Assembly: GCF_029227915.1 (NCBI RefSeq)
Contig: NC_079876.1
Location: forward strand, 19,344,001 to 19,408,000
Length of the DNA: 64,000 bases
Direction of reading: 5' to 3'
Source of the DNA: Hydractinia symbiolongicarpus
Taxonomy: Eukaryota > Cnidaria > Hydrozoa > Anthoathecata > Hydractiniidae
In this document: positions 45,300 to 55,499 of the stretch, one piece after another
How positions within the stretch are numbered: the first letter of the stretch is position 1
Layout: every line of letters begins with the position of its first letter
Notes under the pieces: generated by a model
What the model was told of the DNA's origin: nothing
The model's input: the letters and a program-made list of their open reading frames with translations, nothing else
Databases searched by the model: none
Translations under genes and position numbers: made by a program

Positions 45300-45530
45300 A
45301 TTGCATCAATTAATATTAATGACAGTTAAAGATTGCGATGTTTCCCACGCGACCAAAGAACGAGGTGTGGCCGAGGATACAACACGTGCATTTATACTAT
45401 TCTCATGCGCATGCGCATAACCCGAAAAGTCGGTTTTTTGTAGTGCAGAATCCGAAAAGAAACTTCGTTCCCGACTTATCGCAGAACGTCGGAAACAGCG
45501 CATTAATTTATTAGCCTCATGCATAAACAA
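45300..45530 (-). repeat. Element-end relic related to 21135-21310, with a GCGCATGCGC palindrome
   Basis: GCAGAATCCGAAAAGAAACTT and TCGCAGAACGTCGGAAAC resemble the 5' region of the tyrosine-recombinase element. A 12-bp palindrome TGCGCATGCGCA lies at 45406-45417. The relation is by eye and weak. Confidence 0.3.
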
Positions 45531-45634
45531 ATTGTTAAATTCGTAGTAATAAAATTATTTTATAAATACATAACCAATCTACCTTTGTCCAATTTTTAGC
45601 GTTATGCTTTTTTTTCTAATTTGTCAAACGTTAA

Positions 45635-46387
45635 CCCTATTCGGTCCGGGGTTTTTCGAACATACTATGACCGGGGGGGGGGGGGGGGCAGATTTCGCCC
45701 CCCCCCCCTCAATAACTTTTCATAGGATTGTTCAAATTGAATCAAACTTGGCACACTTATAGTACGTCATAAAAGGAGCAAAATGGCGGCAATAAATTTT
45801 TGCTTGCGTCAGCACATTTTTTGTGACGTCATCTGAAGCTTGAAAATTGTTAAAAATGCCACTATCTGCTTAAAATATAATTACTTTTGTTCTAGAGCGA
45901 CTTTTTACATTCTGTTTGGAGTTTCTGAAAGCTAAATAAAAATTTTTTAACAAATCTTCCGGTTTTTACATGGATCGGATGAAAAATTGTCAAAAAATGC
46001 CCGAAAATCCGTTTTTTCCGATTTTCGTGTAAAATCCGACAAAATCGGGAAATCAGATTAGTCACGTGTCAAAATTATTCAAAATGATTCTTCTTGATGA
46101 AACAAATTTGTGTTGCAAGTTTCAAGTTCTAAGGATAATCCTAACTAGAGTTATTATATTTTCCCCATTATAAGGATTTCATAGAGATTTTAGGGGTAGT
46201 TTCGAGTAATGGCCAACATCAAAGCCTCTGAAAGGTATGGGACCTAACAATTTAGCATGCAGGTGTCTAATAGATAAATGTTGAAACTCAGTAAGTATCA
46301 TAGCCATATAAGGAAGCAATCAGGAGTTATTAAAAAAAACCGTCATGGGGGGGGGGCGGAATCCCCCCCCCCCCGGACCGAATAGGG
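45635..46387. mobile_element. piggyBac-like MITE with TTAA target duplication
   Basis: Perfect 17-bp terminal inverted repeats CCCTATTCGGTCCGGGG (45635-45651 and 46371-46387) are flanked on both sides by TTAA (45631-45634, 46388-46391). TTAA targets with CCC-starting ends are characteristic of piggyBac-superfamily elements. There are poly-G/poly-C runs just inside both ends. No transposase is encoded. Decayed relatives lie at 25990-26556 and 54972-55492. Confidence 0.85.
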
Positions 46388-46494
46388 TTAAGAGAAAAAA
46401 ATTTGCGTATCACACACAAATTTTGGTGGTGGAAATGGAATATTGACATGATATAAATAGTCATTTACCTTTATAAAGATAACTTAATTAATTA

Positions 46495-46790
46495 ATACTA
46501 GGCGGTAGCCCGTGGACAAATCCACGGGTTCACCTCTTCTTTTTATATCACATGGCGTGCGTCTCGCTACTTGTGGTACCATTTTACGTGACAGACAGAT
46601 GGACGTATAGGGGTATTATAATATAGACTAGTCGTTAGCCCGTGAAAAAATCCACGGGATCACCCGTCCTTTATATACCACATTTCGTGTTTCCGTTACG
46701 GGACGCCGTAACCCTTTTGAACAGACAGACAAAATACGGCTATTATAATAGAGACTAGCCGGGTAAACCCGGCTTCGAACCGCCGGGTTA
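46495..46790 (+). repeat. Interspersed repeat with TAGCCCGTGG hairpin module, nested copies
   Basis: Two module sets follow each other. The hairpin CCCGTGGA-CAAA-TCCACGGG (46509-46528) is perfect with 8-bp arms; a second, imperfect one lies at about 46639-46660. ACAGACAGAC and TATTATAATA(T/G)AGACTAG modules recur. A GCCGGGTAAACCCGGC hairpin follows at about 46759. Confidence 0.65.
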
Positions 46791-46879
46791 AGCCACAAGT
46801 CAAAGTGTGACCCGGCGTTGGACACTCTGTGGAGCGCTTAAGAAGAACCGTCAACCGTGCCACACAATCAAGTGGACCG

Positions 46880-47400
46880 CTTCAGTACAGGTATACAGTG
46901 TGTTGTAAATCAAGCGAATGTACCGTTTTACTGTCGCAATTGTAACATATGTTTCATAAAATAACTTCCCGCAACGATAGCTGAAATAGAAGCAGAGCTT
47001 AAAAACCGTTGTTACTCCATAATTGGTTAATGTTATCTTATATTGCTGGATAAGTTATTGTAAAAGTTAAAAAATTTATCGTGACACCGGGCTGAGCGCT
47101 TACTACAGTTAAACGGTGTTGTATAGACGTATATGGATAATACCCTTTTGAAAAAGACTTTCTCGCAGACTCTGTTTAAATAAAAACAGGTAAACAGTTT
47201 TGCACATTCGTACAGGCGTGATTCCTGAGAAAATTTAAAAATTAATTGTCACAGTTGACTGCCTCCTTAGTACAGGTAAACCATGTTGCACATGCGCATA
47301 AGTGCTACAGCTTTTTCAAAAAACATTCCATTGTTAACAGTAGGCAAAGCGCTTAGCACAGTTTAACAGAGTTGAACAGGCGTATAGGCGCAATACCCTG
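46880..47400 (+). repeat. Degenerate tandem array, GCGCTTAGTACAG-GTAAACAG units
   Basis: Five diverged units begin near 46882, 47094, 47185, 47265 and 47348. The consensus is about GCGCTTAGTACAGGTAAACAG, then TGTTGCACAGGCGTATAGG. Spacing is irregular, about 80-210 bp. No ORF is conserved. Confidence 0.45.
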
Positions 47401-47994
47401 TTCCAAAATAACGTCACTGCAACTTCGGATCAAATAAAAAAAACACAGGGAACCGCCTGTCGTTACCCGGCCAGCTACAACTATCGCTCAGCCCTTTTAT
47501 TTCATAAAAGGTTTTGAGGAGAATAACAAAAGATATAGCTACCTAGCTAACTGCATTTAGCATAAGAATTATTGCTTGAGAATATTGTTGTAACCAAACT
47601 GCATTTTATACTTTCACTTTTGAAGGAGCTAGCTATTTAGCCACAGCTTCAACATAAAAATAAATGTTGGCCAGGATAAAAAGCTCTTATATCAAGCAGA
47701 ATAGTGAAGAGTAAGGCTCCAGCTAGCTAGCCTTCAAAATATTCGTTCCTAGCCAAAAGATCTGTACGTAGCTAAAAAACGTGACAATAGATTTATCTTA
47801 ACATTGAAACCAACATAAAAGAAATATTCTAAAATGTAAAGCTTTTAGAAGATCAAAAAAGTCAAACAGGCATACAAACCTTCCACACACTGACCACACA
47901 TTGCACCATTTTCAAAATCAAAATGGCCTTCGTTCATTCAGCCACGAAATTATATTGAATTGTTTTTTAAGCGAAAATCTTGGATTCTTCCTGG

Positions 47995-48070
47995 TCGCGA
48001 AAATTTCGTGTTTCCGCCACGGAACACCACGGACAGACAGACAGACGGAATGCGGCTATTAATTAAGAGA
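47995..48070 (+). repeat. Fragment of the TAGCCCGTGG repeat family
   Basis: TTTCGTGTTTCCGCCACGGAAC, ACAGACAGACAGACGG and TGCGGCTATTAATTAAGAGA match the 3' part of the copies at 42330-42610 and 46495-46790. Confidence 0.5.
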
Positions 48071-48074
48071 TATA

Positions 48075-51000
48075 TTATAAGATTTTTATTGTAAAGTAAT
48101 CAAAATATCATAATACATTATCATTGAATACTTCATTTTAAGCCTTTCTGCCTCTATCCCATTGATCCAATAATATCCAATAAAAGAGGCTTAAGATGTA
48201 TATGCAATTAGGGCAACACATAAAAACTTCAGCTTGGAGAGGGAGGGAGAGGGTACAATAAAAAGAAACTAGCAAAGCAATTGCTTATAACTTTTAGGCC
48301 AAGCACCTTGGAAAAAGGCGATTACAACTGATGCCATCTTTTTCCTGGGAAACTAAAAACAAGTTACCACCTAAATGGAACATATGCTAGAGTTGGGTCA
48401 ATTAACCCGTTTCGGAACACACAGGTTACTCTGTAACTGTTTGTCAAAAGAACTTGATCCTAAGCATTTTTTTTGCGGGTCCATGTTGGCATCAGCAAAA
48501 TTATAAAACCCCTGATATCTGCTTAGGTGTTTGTCAAAAAAGCACGATGCTATACATTATTTTGATCATCGTTTCAAGCTCTAATAAAGGCAACGGGTAA
48601 ACAAATTTCCGAAAAAAATGTTTCGTGTATTGACGGATCCTTGCAGACGTCATCAAAATTTAAGTGATGCTTCCTTTTCTATTGTTTTTCTGCCTTGGTA
48701 GATTATTCCACGAACCTTATTGAGTAGTATGTAGTCTAATTTGGTAACTCGCCGTGGTAACAGGCAATGATATAATATCTTTCAGTTACCGAGAACATTA
48801 TAAGAAGTGCAATTAACTCACCATTCTTGTTATCTTCGTTTATTTCGTTCCAATTCAGCGAATTTTTTTTTCACGACAAGTAGGTATAATATTATTATTT
48901 ACTGAATACAATGAAAATAATGTTCATTGCTAGCTTTCTGGAATGAAATGTGTTTGTTACATGGCTTAAATGCCAACAAATTTAAAGTATCATGATGAGT
49001 ACAAGTTGTTGTCATGGCGACTATTATTCTTATTAAAGTTTAGTAATAACCATCTACTAACTAAGTATCCAGAGCTTTCAACCTGCAATACCTTGCTGAT
49101 ACACAAGGAAAAAAAAGTTATCATAAAAAATGTCAAAAATGACCCAACACAACAAAATAATGAACACGCTGTCACGATAGATTGTAATTTCTGTCGTGTT
49201 ATTAACCTATACTCTTTAATCATTGCAGACTTCTAGAACATGTTCTTAAAAAAATGATTCCAAAGGAAAAAGGTAACTTGTGACATCATTGGAAGTACAG
49301 TGGAGAAAAAATATTATGTGAAAAAAGTATAAAGAAAATTTTTAACATGAATATGCATGCTCGTGTTTATTAAACCTTTCACAGCTTTAAACTATTGCAG
49401 AAGAAAAGACGCTAAAAATTAAAAACATAATGGCGTCTGTGTTTCAGTGTTACCTTGACAACTAACTAGCGACTAAAATACATTACAAAAACATGTAAAT
49501 AAGGACAACTAATGTAACATTATTGAAGACTTATTTACACCCGATATAAGGTTCACCCTCTGCAAAAGACTATGACGAGGGTATGATGAAAAGCTTAAAA
49601 CCAAATAACTCAATGGAACTAAGTGAACTAAGCCATGCACACCATTGCGTGAAAATATTCCTGGTATCTAAATATTAATTAAAATATATTAATCAGACTG
49701 TTAATTCATAAACGATGGATTAAAAGAGACAAAGACAGCAAGTTATACTGTAGTCAGAGGTATAGCAAAATAGCTAAAATTTTAATTAAAAATGCAATAC
49801 AAAATTACATGACTTTATTTTATTGTCCAAATGTTATTTAACTGAGTCATTTTAAAAAAACAATCAGTTCAGGTTGATTTTTGTAGGTGTAGCACTGTAG
49901 CACTTTCGTTGGCGCTAAACTTTGTATTCCCAAATTTTATTGTAAGTATAATTTTTTTCTTCTTGTGTTTAACCATGTAAGCATAAAAAAGATAAACCTC
50001 TATGGCCAGGGGTCAACGTTTTAAGTTTCACTTTTGCTACTTCCATTATCTAACAAACTTTTCTAAACAGAAATGCATCTAATACACTTGCGGATGGCAT
50101 ACAGAAACAACAGCATCATTAAATTTGCTGTGTCATCAAGAAAAACTTAAAATGTTGTCCTAAAATATTTGCTTACAATTTCTTTGTTTCGGTTTCAGGT
50201 CAAAGTTTGAAGTTTCTGATTCATAAATTAAAAATTTGAAGTTTCAAATTTAGTTTTACCCATAATTACTACTTAAGTTAATTATTCCACTACTGCTTTT
50301 GAAACAATATTTTTTCCTACATTGTAGGAGAGAAAATACAATGTCCTCTGAGTACTTTAAGAATAATAATAAATTAAGTATATTATTTGAGTATTGTGTT
50401 AGCCTTGGAGAAAATGGGTTGTTATAAACAAAGGCAGATCAATCCTGCTGGTTCCTCTATAAACCAAATCTTTGAATTTTTAATTTAGGTTTAAAACAAC
50501 ATATTTTAACTCATTACCGTTGAGTAATGTTAGCATACTCTAAATTAGTTGAAGATAATCCTGTGTGCTACACATGTCTGTATATTAATGGTTGTCTAAG
50601 TAGGGCTGTTGTATGGAATGCTGACACAGTCAGCAAAAAAAATCCCGGGAGAGAGTTGTTTCTGTCGGAGTAGTCAATGTACTTGTTCTTGGTGGTTTCT
50701 TTAGAGAAAGTCCTTGTGTGGAAGAATAACTGGGTGATATATTACCATTTCCATTAGCCCTGGCCAAAGAAGAGTTATAACGAATGCATTTAGAATGTTT
50801 TTTGTTGTTGTGACTTTTGCATAACCCTTCCCAGAATACTAAAATAAAGGGAAAGATATAGATACACCCCCTTCTAGTTTTGCTATAATGCATTTGTACA
50901 CCAATTTTTTTGTTCTGGATTTCAAGAAAAGTTTCTGCAGAGTTATTTCTTTGCTCTCGAAACAAAACAATTTATGTCTGGCCTGCCCTACCTACTTGCC

Positions 51001-52465
51001 AATTTCTTACACACTTATTGTGATTGTTCCCACTCGATTAAGTATGGTTTTCGTCAAGGTTCTCTGTAGGCATGCTTGTTCAGCGACGTTAGCATCCATT
51101 CTGCAGCAAGTGTGGCTTTATTTTTTTGTAAACACAGCCAAATCATTTTTGTTATGTGGTTTAATTTTCATTTTTTTTGTTCATCCAATTTTCACCTGGT
51201 AGCTTAAGGCTGTATGGTGTCGATATACAAATGTAGAATGCCCATGTTTGTCCCTTTTGTGAATGTTTTATTGCACACTCTACTGCCAAAAGCTCTAGCT
51301 TGTTGATGTAATACTCTGATTTTTCCTTGTAAGTAAATAGACACGTTTTCCATCTTCACCTAAAGTGCTTTAGAAAAGAATAAACTTGTTTATTAGAAAA
51401 TAAATGTTGTGTGCTATTATCTCTAAGAATTCCATCTTTTGAGTGGGTTTCAGGAATAACTTCTACTTATTTATTGGAAATCCCACATTTCTAAACAGAA
51501 CAATTTTTATACACCTCGAATTCAATGCTTTCTCTTTTGTCCTGCCTATCACCAACAGACCGTCAAAATTTTTTATAATTTTTAATAGTTTTAGACGTAA
51601 ACTAGCAGGAGGGACTTTCGCAAACTTTGTTTAAATCCTCAACCCACCACTGCAAATGTAAGTACTAACATTTTGTAAGACAAGAAGTTTTCTGGACGAA
51701 AGGTATATAGTGGCAGTAAGATTTTTTTAGATTTATTTTTACCATGTGTCTGTTTCCTTGTGTCTGGTTATCTTTTAAATTTAATATTTACTCCATTTTG
51801 AATGCATTGTCTTGTATAAATACTTCAAATTTATTATTAGCCAAAACTGATTTGACCATAGAAACTGATTTGTAACTGGTGTAACGTCGCTTATGAGACC
51901 TTTGTTCAAACATAGACAATATCTTCAAATTTATAACCTGTTGAGTGTTTTCACAAACAATTAATTGAGAACGGAAAAGAGACAAAAAGACTTTCAAATG
52001 GCTGCACACATTGTATTCCAAACACTACCAGATTTACTATAACTTCATGTTATACTCATGAACAGAATCGGCGATTTATCCGATTTTCGATTAAATAGCC
52101 CCGCTCCCAGTTTCTAAAAAATGTTAAACGGTCCCAGGACTACAAGCTGCCATTATTAACACAGAGACAAATCACGTTGTTAGAGATGGTGTTTAGCAAA
52201 AATGCTTAGACACAAACAGGCATCATAAACTTTGAACAAATCTTGTTATAATGTCTTAAACATATTTATTAGCATCTAACCAAGCTTTAAAGTCCTTTTA
52301 TAAGATTGTAGGTATTGCATGTGGCATGTTTTTGCTATTGATGTTTTTTGCGTTTATCTTTCATTAAATTTGCTAAGGAAATATTCGCAACAATATGAGG
52401 ACACGAACAAATTGCGCAAGCTCGTACAAATGTGCGAATATGAATTATTGTTTTACATTATTCCT
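48075..52465. other. Long intergenic stretch, one weak exon candidate
   Basis: About 4.4 kb without a supportable gene. The best candidate is a minus-strand frame ending at 50630 (Ser/Thr-rich, LKKPPRTSTLTTPTETTLSR). It is preceded by a fair acceptor (CTTTATTTTAG, about 50842-50852), but a second frame is also open, so I do not call it. Upstream exons of the 52472-53479 gene may lie here. Confidence 0.35.
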
Positions 52466-52471
52466 TTTTAG

Positions 52472-53479
52472 GTGGACAATCTTTCACGTCATTTATCTTT
52501 AACTGTGAAAAGAATTTATGCAATCATGCAAGAAATGAAAGAGAGAATCGAGATATTACAAGGTCAAGCAGTTGTCAGGGAACATATTTATTATACAGAT
52601 ATGCAAGAAATGAAAAAGGTGATTGAGGAATTAGAAAGTGAAGTGGTTGTCAGGGAAATTATTAATCAATCAGATAATCAAGAAATGAAAGAGAATATCG
52701 ACATATTACACAGTCACGCAGTCGAACGGGAATATTCAGAAATAAATTTTTACCAGAAAAAAGTTGTTAAGTTGGTAAAAGTAAAAGCTGAGCGTCTATC
52801 ACACATTCTTCTCGAAAGTCTTTTTCGACGTTCCCTAACCGAATATGAAAAAAACTTCGGATATTTTGTAGGGGGGCTGCCTTGGTTAAAATTAATATTG
52901 AAAAACGTATGCGAGGGAAAAGATGATACATCCAAAGCCCAATACAGAGCAGTTCTTAACGAATATTTGAAGATGTTAGAAAAAACTCTCTCGGAGCAGA
53001 AGAAAGAAGTTTACCTTTCTGATAATGTTTGGGAAATAATTAAAAACAATATTAAAAAGGAGTTACCAAAACATTTGGCAATCAAAGGCGAGGAATTCAT
53101 TAATACATCGTTATCATTGAAAAACCGCTTACACAGATTTGTTGTGCGGTTAAAGCCAAATACCATGTATCAAATTGAAGGAAGCCGATTTTATAAACTT
53201 TATAACACTAGATACGCTTTGGCCAGACTATTTAGCTTAACTTCGAAGGGTTGCAGTGTGTTTGAAGATAATTTTCTTGATTGTTCAATAACATTCTATG
53301 ACTACTTTTGTCTCACTTTGAAAACAAGAAAAAACTTTCGCTGTGTCATTTATACAGCTACAAATTCCGATAAACTGATAGAAGAACATGAAATTCCGAT
53401 TGACGGTACCCAATTATGTATTGGAAAAAACTATTATTTTTCATCATATAGGTATTACATTATTGTAAGGTTCATGTAA
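52472..53479 (+). CDS. Terminal coding exon of an orphan coiled-coil protein with 25-residue repeats
   Basis: The open frame follows directly on an acceptor (TTCCTTTTTAG ending at 52471), so it is an exon in phase 0. The GTG at 52472 is not a eukaryotic start. The first in-frame ATG is 52526. Three 75-nt units (52526-52600, 52601-52675, 52676-52747) encode repeats of about 25 residues: MQEMKERIEILQGQAVVREH, MQEMKKVIEELESEVVVREI and NQEMKENIDILHSHAVERE, which is a coiled-coil composition. A helical, charged middle follows (LSHILLESLFRRSLTEYEKN, VWEIIKNNIKKELPKHLAI). A C-terminal part is rich in Tyr, Phe and Cys, probably beta-rich. No signal peptide or known domain is seen. AATAAA lies at 53660-53665, about 180 nt after the stop. 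I do not recognise the family. A full-length frame of 335 codons argues for a real, expressed gene. Confidence 0.65.
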   Translation: MDNLSRHLSLTVKRIYAIMQEMKERIEILQGQAVVREHIYYTDMQEMKKVIEELESEVVVREIINQSDNQEMKENIDILHSHAVEREYSEINFYQKKVVKLVKVKAERLSHILLESLFRRSLTEYEKNFGYFVGGLPWLKLILKNVCEGKDDTSKAQYRAVLNEYLKMLEKTLSEQKKEVYLSDNVWEIIKNNIKKELPKHLAIKGEEFINTSLSLKNRLHRFVVRLKPNTMYQIEGSRFYKLYNTRYALARLFSLTSKGCSVFEDNFLDCSITFYDYFCLTLKTRKNFRCVIYTATNSDKLIEEHEIPIDGTQLCIGKNYYFSSYRYYIIVRFM

Positions 53480-53659
53480 CAGAACCATTTAACAACAAGA
53501 AGATAACACGTATGTGAGTAACAACACACAACCGACTTAACACAACTTTCTTCAGCGTGAAAAAAAATTTTCAATTCAATTTTTTTTTAAGGATTTTTTT
53601 ATGTTAATAGTTGTATTTTGTAAACCGCAAACGGTAGCGATTTATTTGTATTAAAGATA

Positions 53660-53665
53660 AATAAA
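53660..53665 (+). terminator. Polyadenylation signal AATAAA after the orphan gene
   Basis: AATAAA about 180 nt downstream of the stop at 53477-53479. Confidence 0.45.
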
Positions 53666-54435
53666 AGCTTAAACTTCTCGTACAGAAAAGTTGCGCGTTT
53701 GCGAAAAAAATGAAATCACACGTTTCGCTGTGTCACTTTGTTCTGCTAGGTATAGCTTTTTCAAAATTGCAACCATCTTGACCTTCCCTGCGCGTAACCC
53801 GTACTAGGAATGGTCAAACGTACGACCAAAAAATATTGTGTGAATTGAAATTATTCAAATTCTTTCTTATTGCGTTTTTGTGGTTTAATGCTCAAGTTTT
53901 TTTTAATATTTTTTTCTTCCAAATTTCTATTCTTAACAAACATGATAAGGAGTGTTCAAATGTTGTACAAGTTTCTTAAACTTTTCAGTATTTTAACAGA
54001 ATTGATATATAGAAAACATAATTTGGATCACATAAATTCCAAATATATTTGCTGTGGAAAAAAATATCTTTCCTGTTCAAGGCAGCTAAATATTACCTTT
54101 TCGATCACCAAAATGTTAATAGATGAAGGGAAATAACTGCATTTATGTAAAAAAACAAAACACTGAATAAAAAAAATCCGAAGTATGAAATGCTAACAAA
54201 AGTAAAATAACTCAGAGGTGAAATTGGTAATATTGGAAGATAAAAAATTTGAATATCAGATAAAAACATCTTTGTTACAAATTTAATGTGAAGAATAAAG
54301 TAACTAATTGTCACTGTGGTGTTATTAGATATGCCAGAGTCAAAACTAAACATACGTGAAAATAAATAATTTAATTGATATAAAGAGATAAATGTTTATT
54401 TGTGGTAAGTAATAGTTGTATCATTGTGTTGGTTG

Positions 54436-54492
54436 TGCGCATGCGCAGTGAGTGTGCGCAGTGAGTGTGCGCAGTGAGTGTGCGTCAGTGTC
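54436..54492 (+). repeat. 12-bp palindrome plus tandem GTGTGCGCAGTGA repeat
   Basis: TGCGCATGCGCA (54436-54447) is followed by three units of about 13 bp, GTGTGCGCAGTGA. The palindrome fits the NRF-1 consensus. The following units may be expansions of its right half. Confidence 0.6.
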
Positions 54493-54971
54493 TGCGGTTA
54501 TTTTATTTATTCTTTTACTTTTCACCAATTGGATGTTTTTTTGGACGGGATCAGGATGTGCATCTCTACATTTAACGTAAGCTAAATACGTCAAGGCTAA
54601 ATACAGACAAAATAGAGTCAGATATAAATACTATTATTATTAACAAGCTTGCACCTTTTTAAATATTTTCTTGTTATTGCCTTGAAGTAATATAACATTT
54701 CTGTATTGGTAATCAGACGAGAAAAAAATTAAAAAGACAAAAGTAACAAAATAGAAAATAATAAGTTTGTAAAAATAGACCTTGTCAAATACCTGCCATT
54801 TCCTCCACTGCTATTAAGCAAGCATCTTCTTCCAATATATTACGAATAACAGAAAAAGAATATATTGTTATGTTACTGCAATAATTGCTCAGTAGTAATA
54901 GTATCATTCATAACGTAGCTATGACAACATCATCATGCATGTGTACTAAAAATGACGTAACGTTTTTTTAG

Positions 54972-55492
54972 GTCCCATACCTTTCAGAGGCTTTGATATT
55001 GGATATTACTGGAAACTACCCTTAAAAATCTCTGTGAAATCGTTATAATGGTGAAAATATAATAACTCCTGTTAGGATATTTTTAAGAACTTGAAACTTA
55101 CAACACATTCTCGTTCAAGAAGAATTATTTTGCATGTTTTGGAAACGTGATTTATCCGACTTCCTGATTTTTGCGGATTTTACACGAAAATCGATAAAAA
55201 CGGATTTTCGGGCAATTTTTTCCTGCGATCTATGTTAAAAGCAGAAGTTATGTTAAATAACACTTATTAGCTTTCAGAAACTTCAAACAGATTGCAAAAA
55301 TTCGCTCTATAACTAAAGTAATTGAATTTTAGGCAGATATGGGCATATTGCTGCAATTTTGTTCCTTTTGTAACGTACTATAAGTTTGCTAAGTTTGATT
55401 CAATTCGGACAAGACTATGGAAAGTTATTGAGGGCTGGGGCGGATTATACCTCCCGGTCATATTATGTTCAAAAAACCTGGACAAAATAGGG
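54972..55492 (-). mobile_element. Truncated, decayed relative of the TTAA MITE
   Basis: GTCCCATACCTTTCAGAGGC, then AACACATTCTCGTTCAAGAAG and CCCGGTCATATTATGTTC match 45635-46387 in inverted orientation. The right end AAAATAGGG is followed by TTAA (55493-55496). The left end is missing. Confidence 0.65.
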
Positions 55493-55499
55493 TTAAATG

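Noticed and set aside
50630-50965. Possible Ser/Thr-rich terminal exon on the minus strand
   Set aside because: A fair acceptor exists but a second frame is also open, and no upstream exon, poly(A) signal or homologue could be tied to it.
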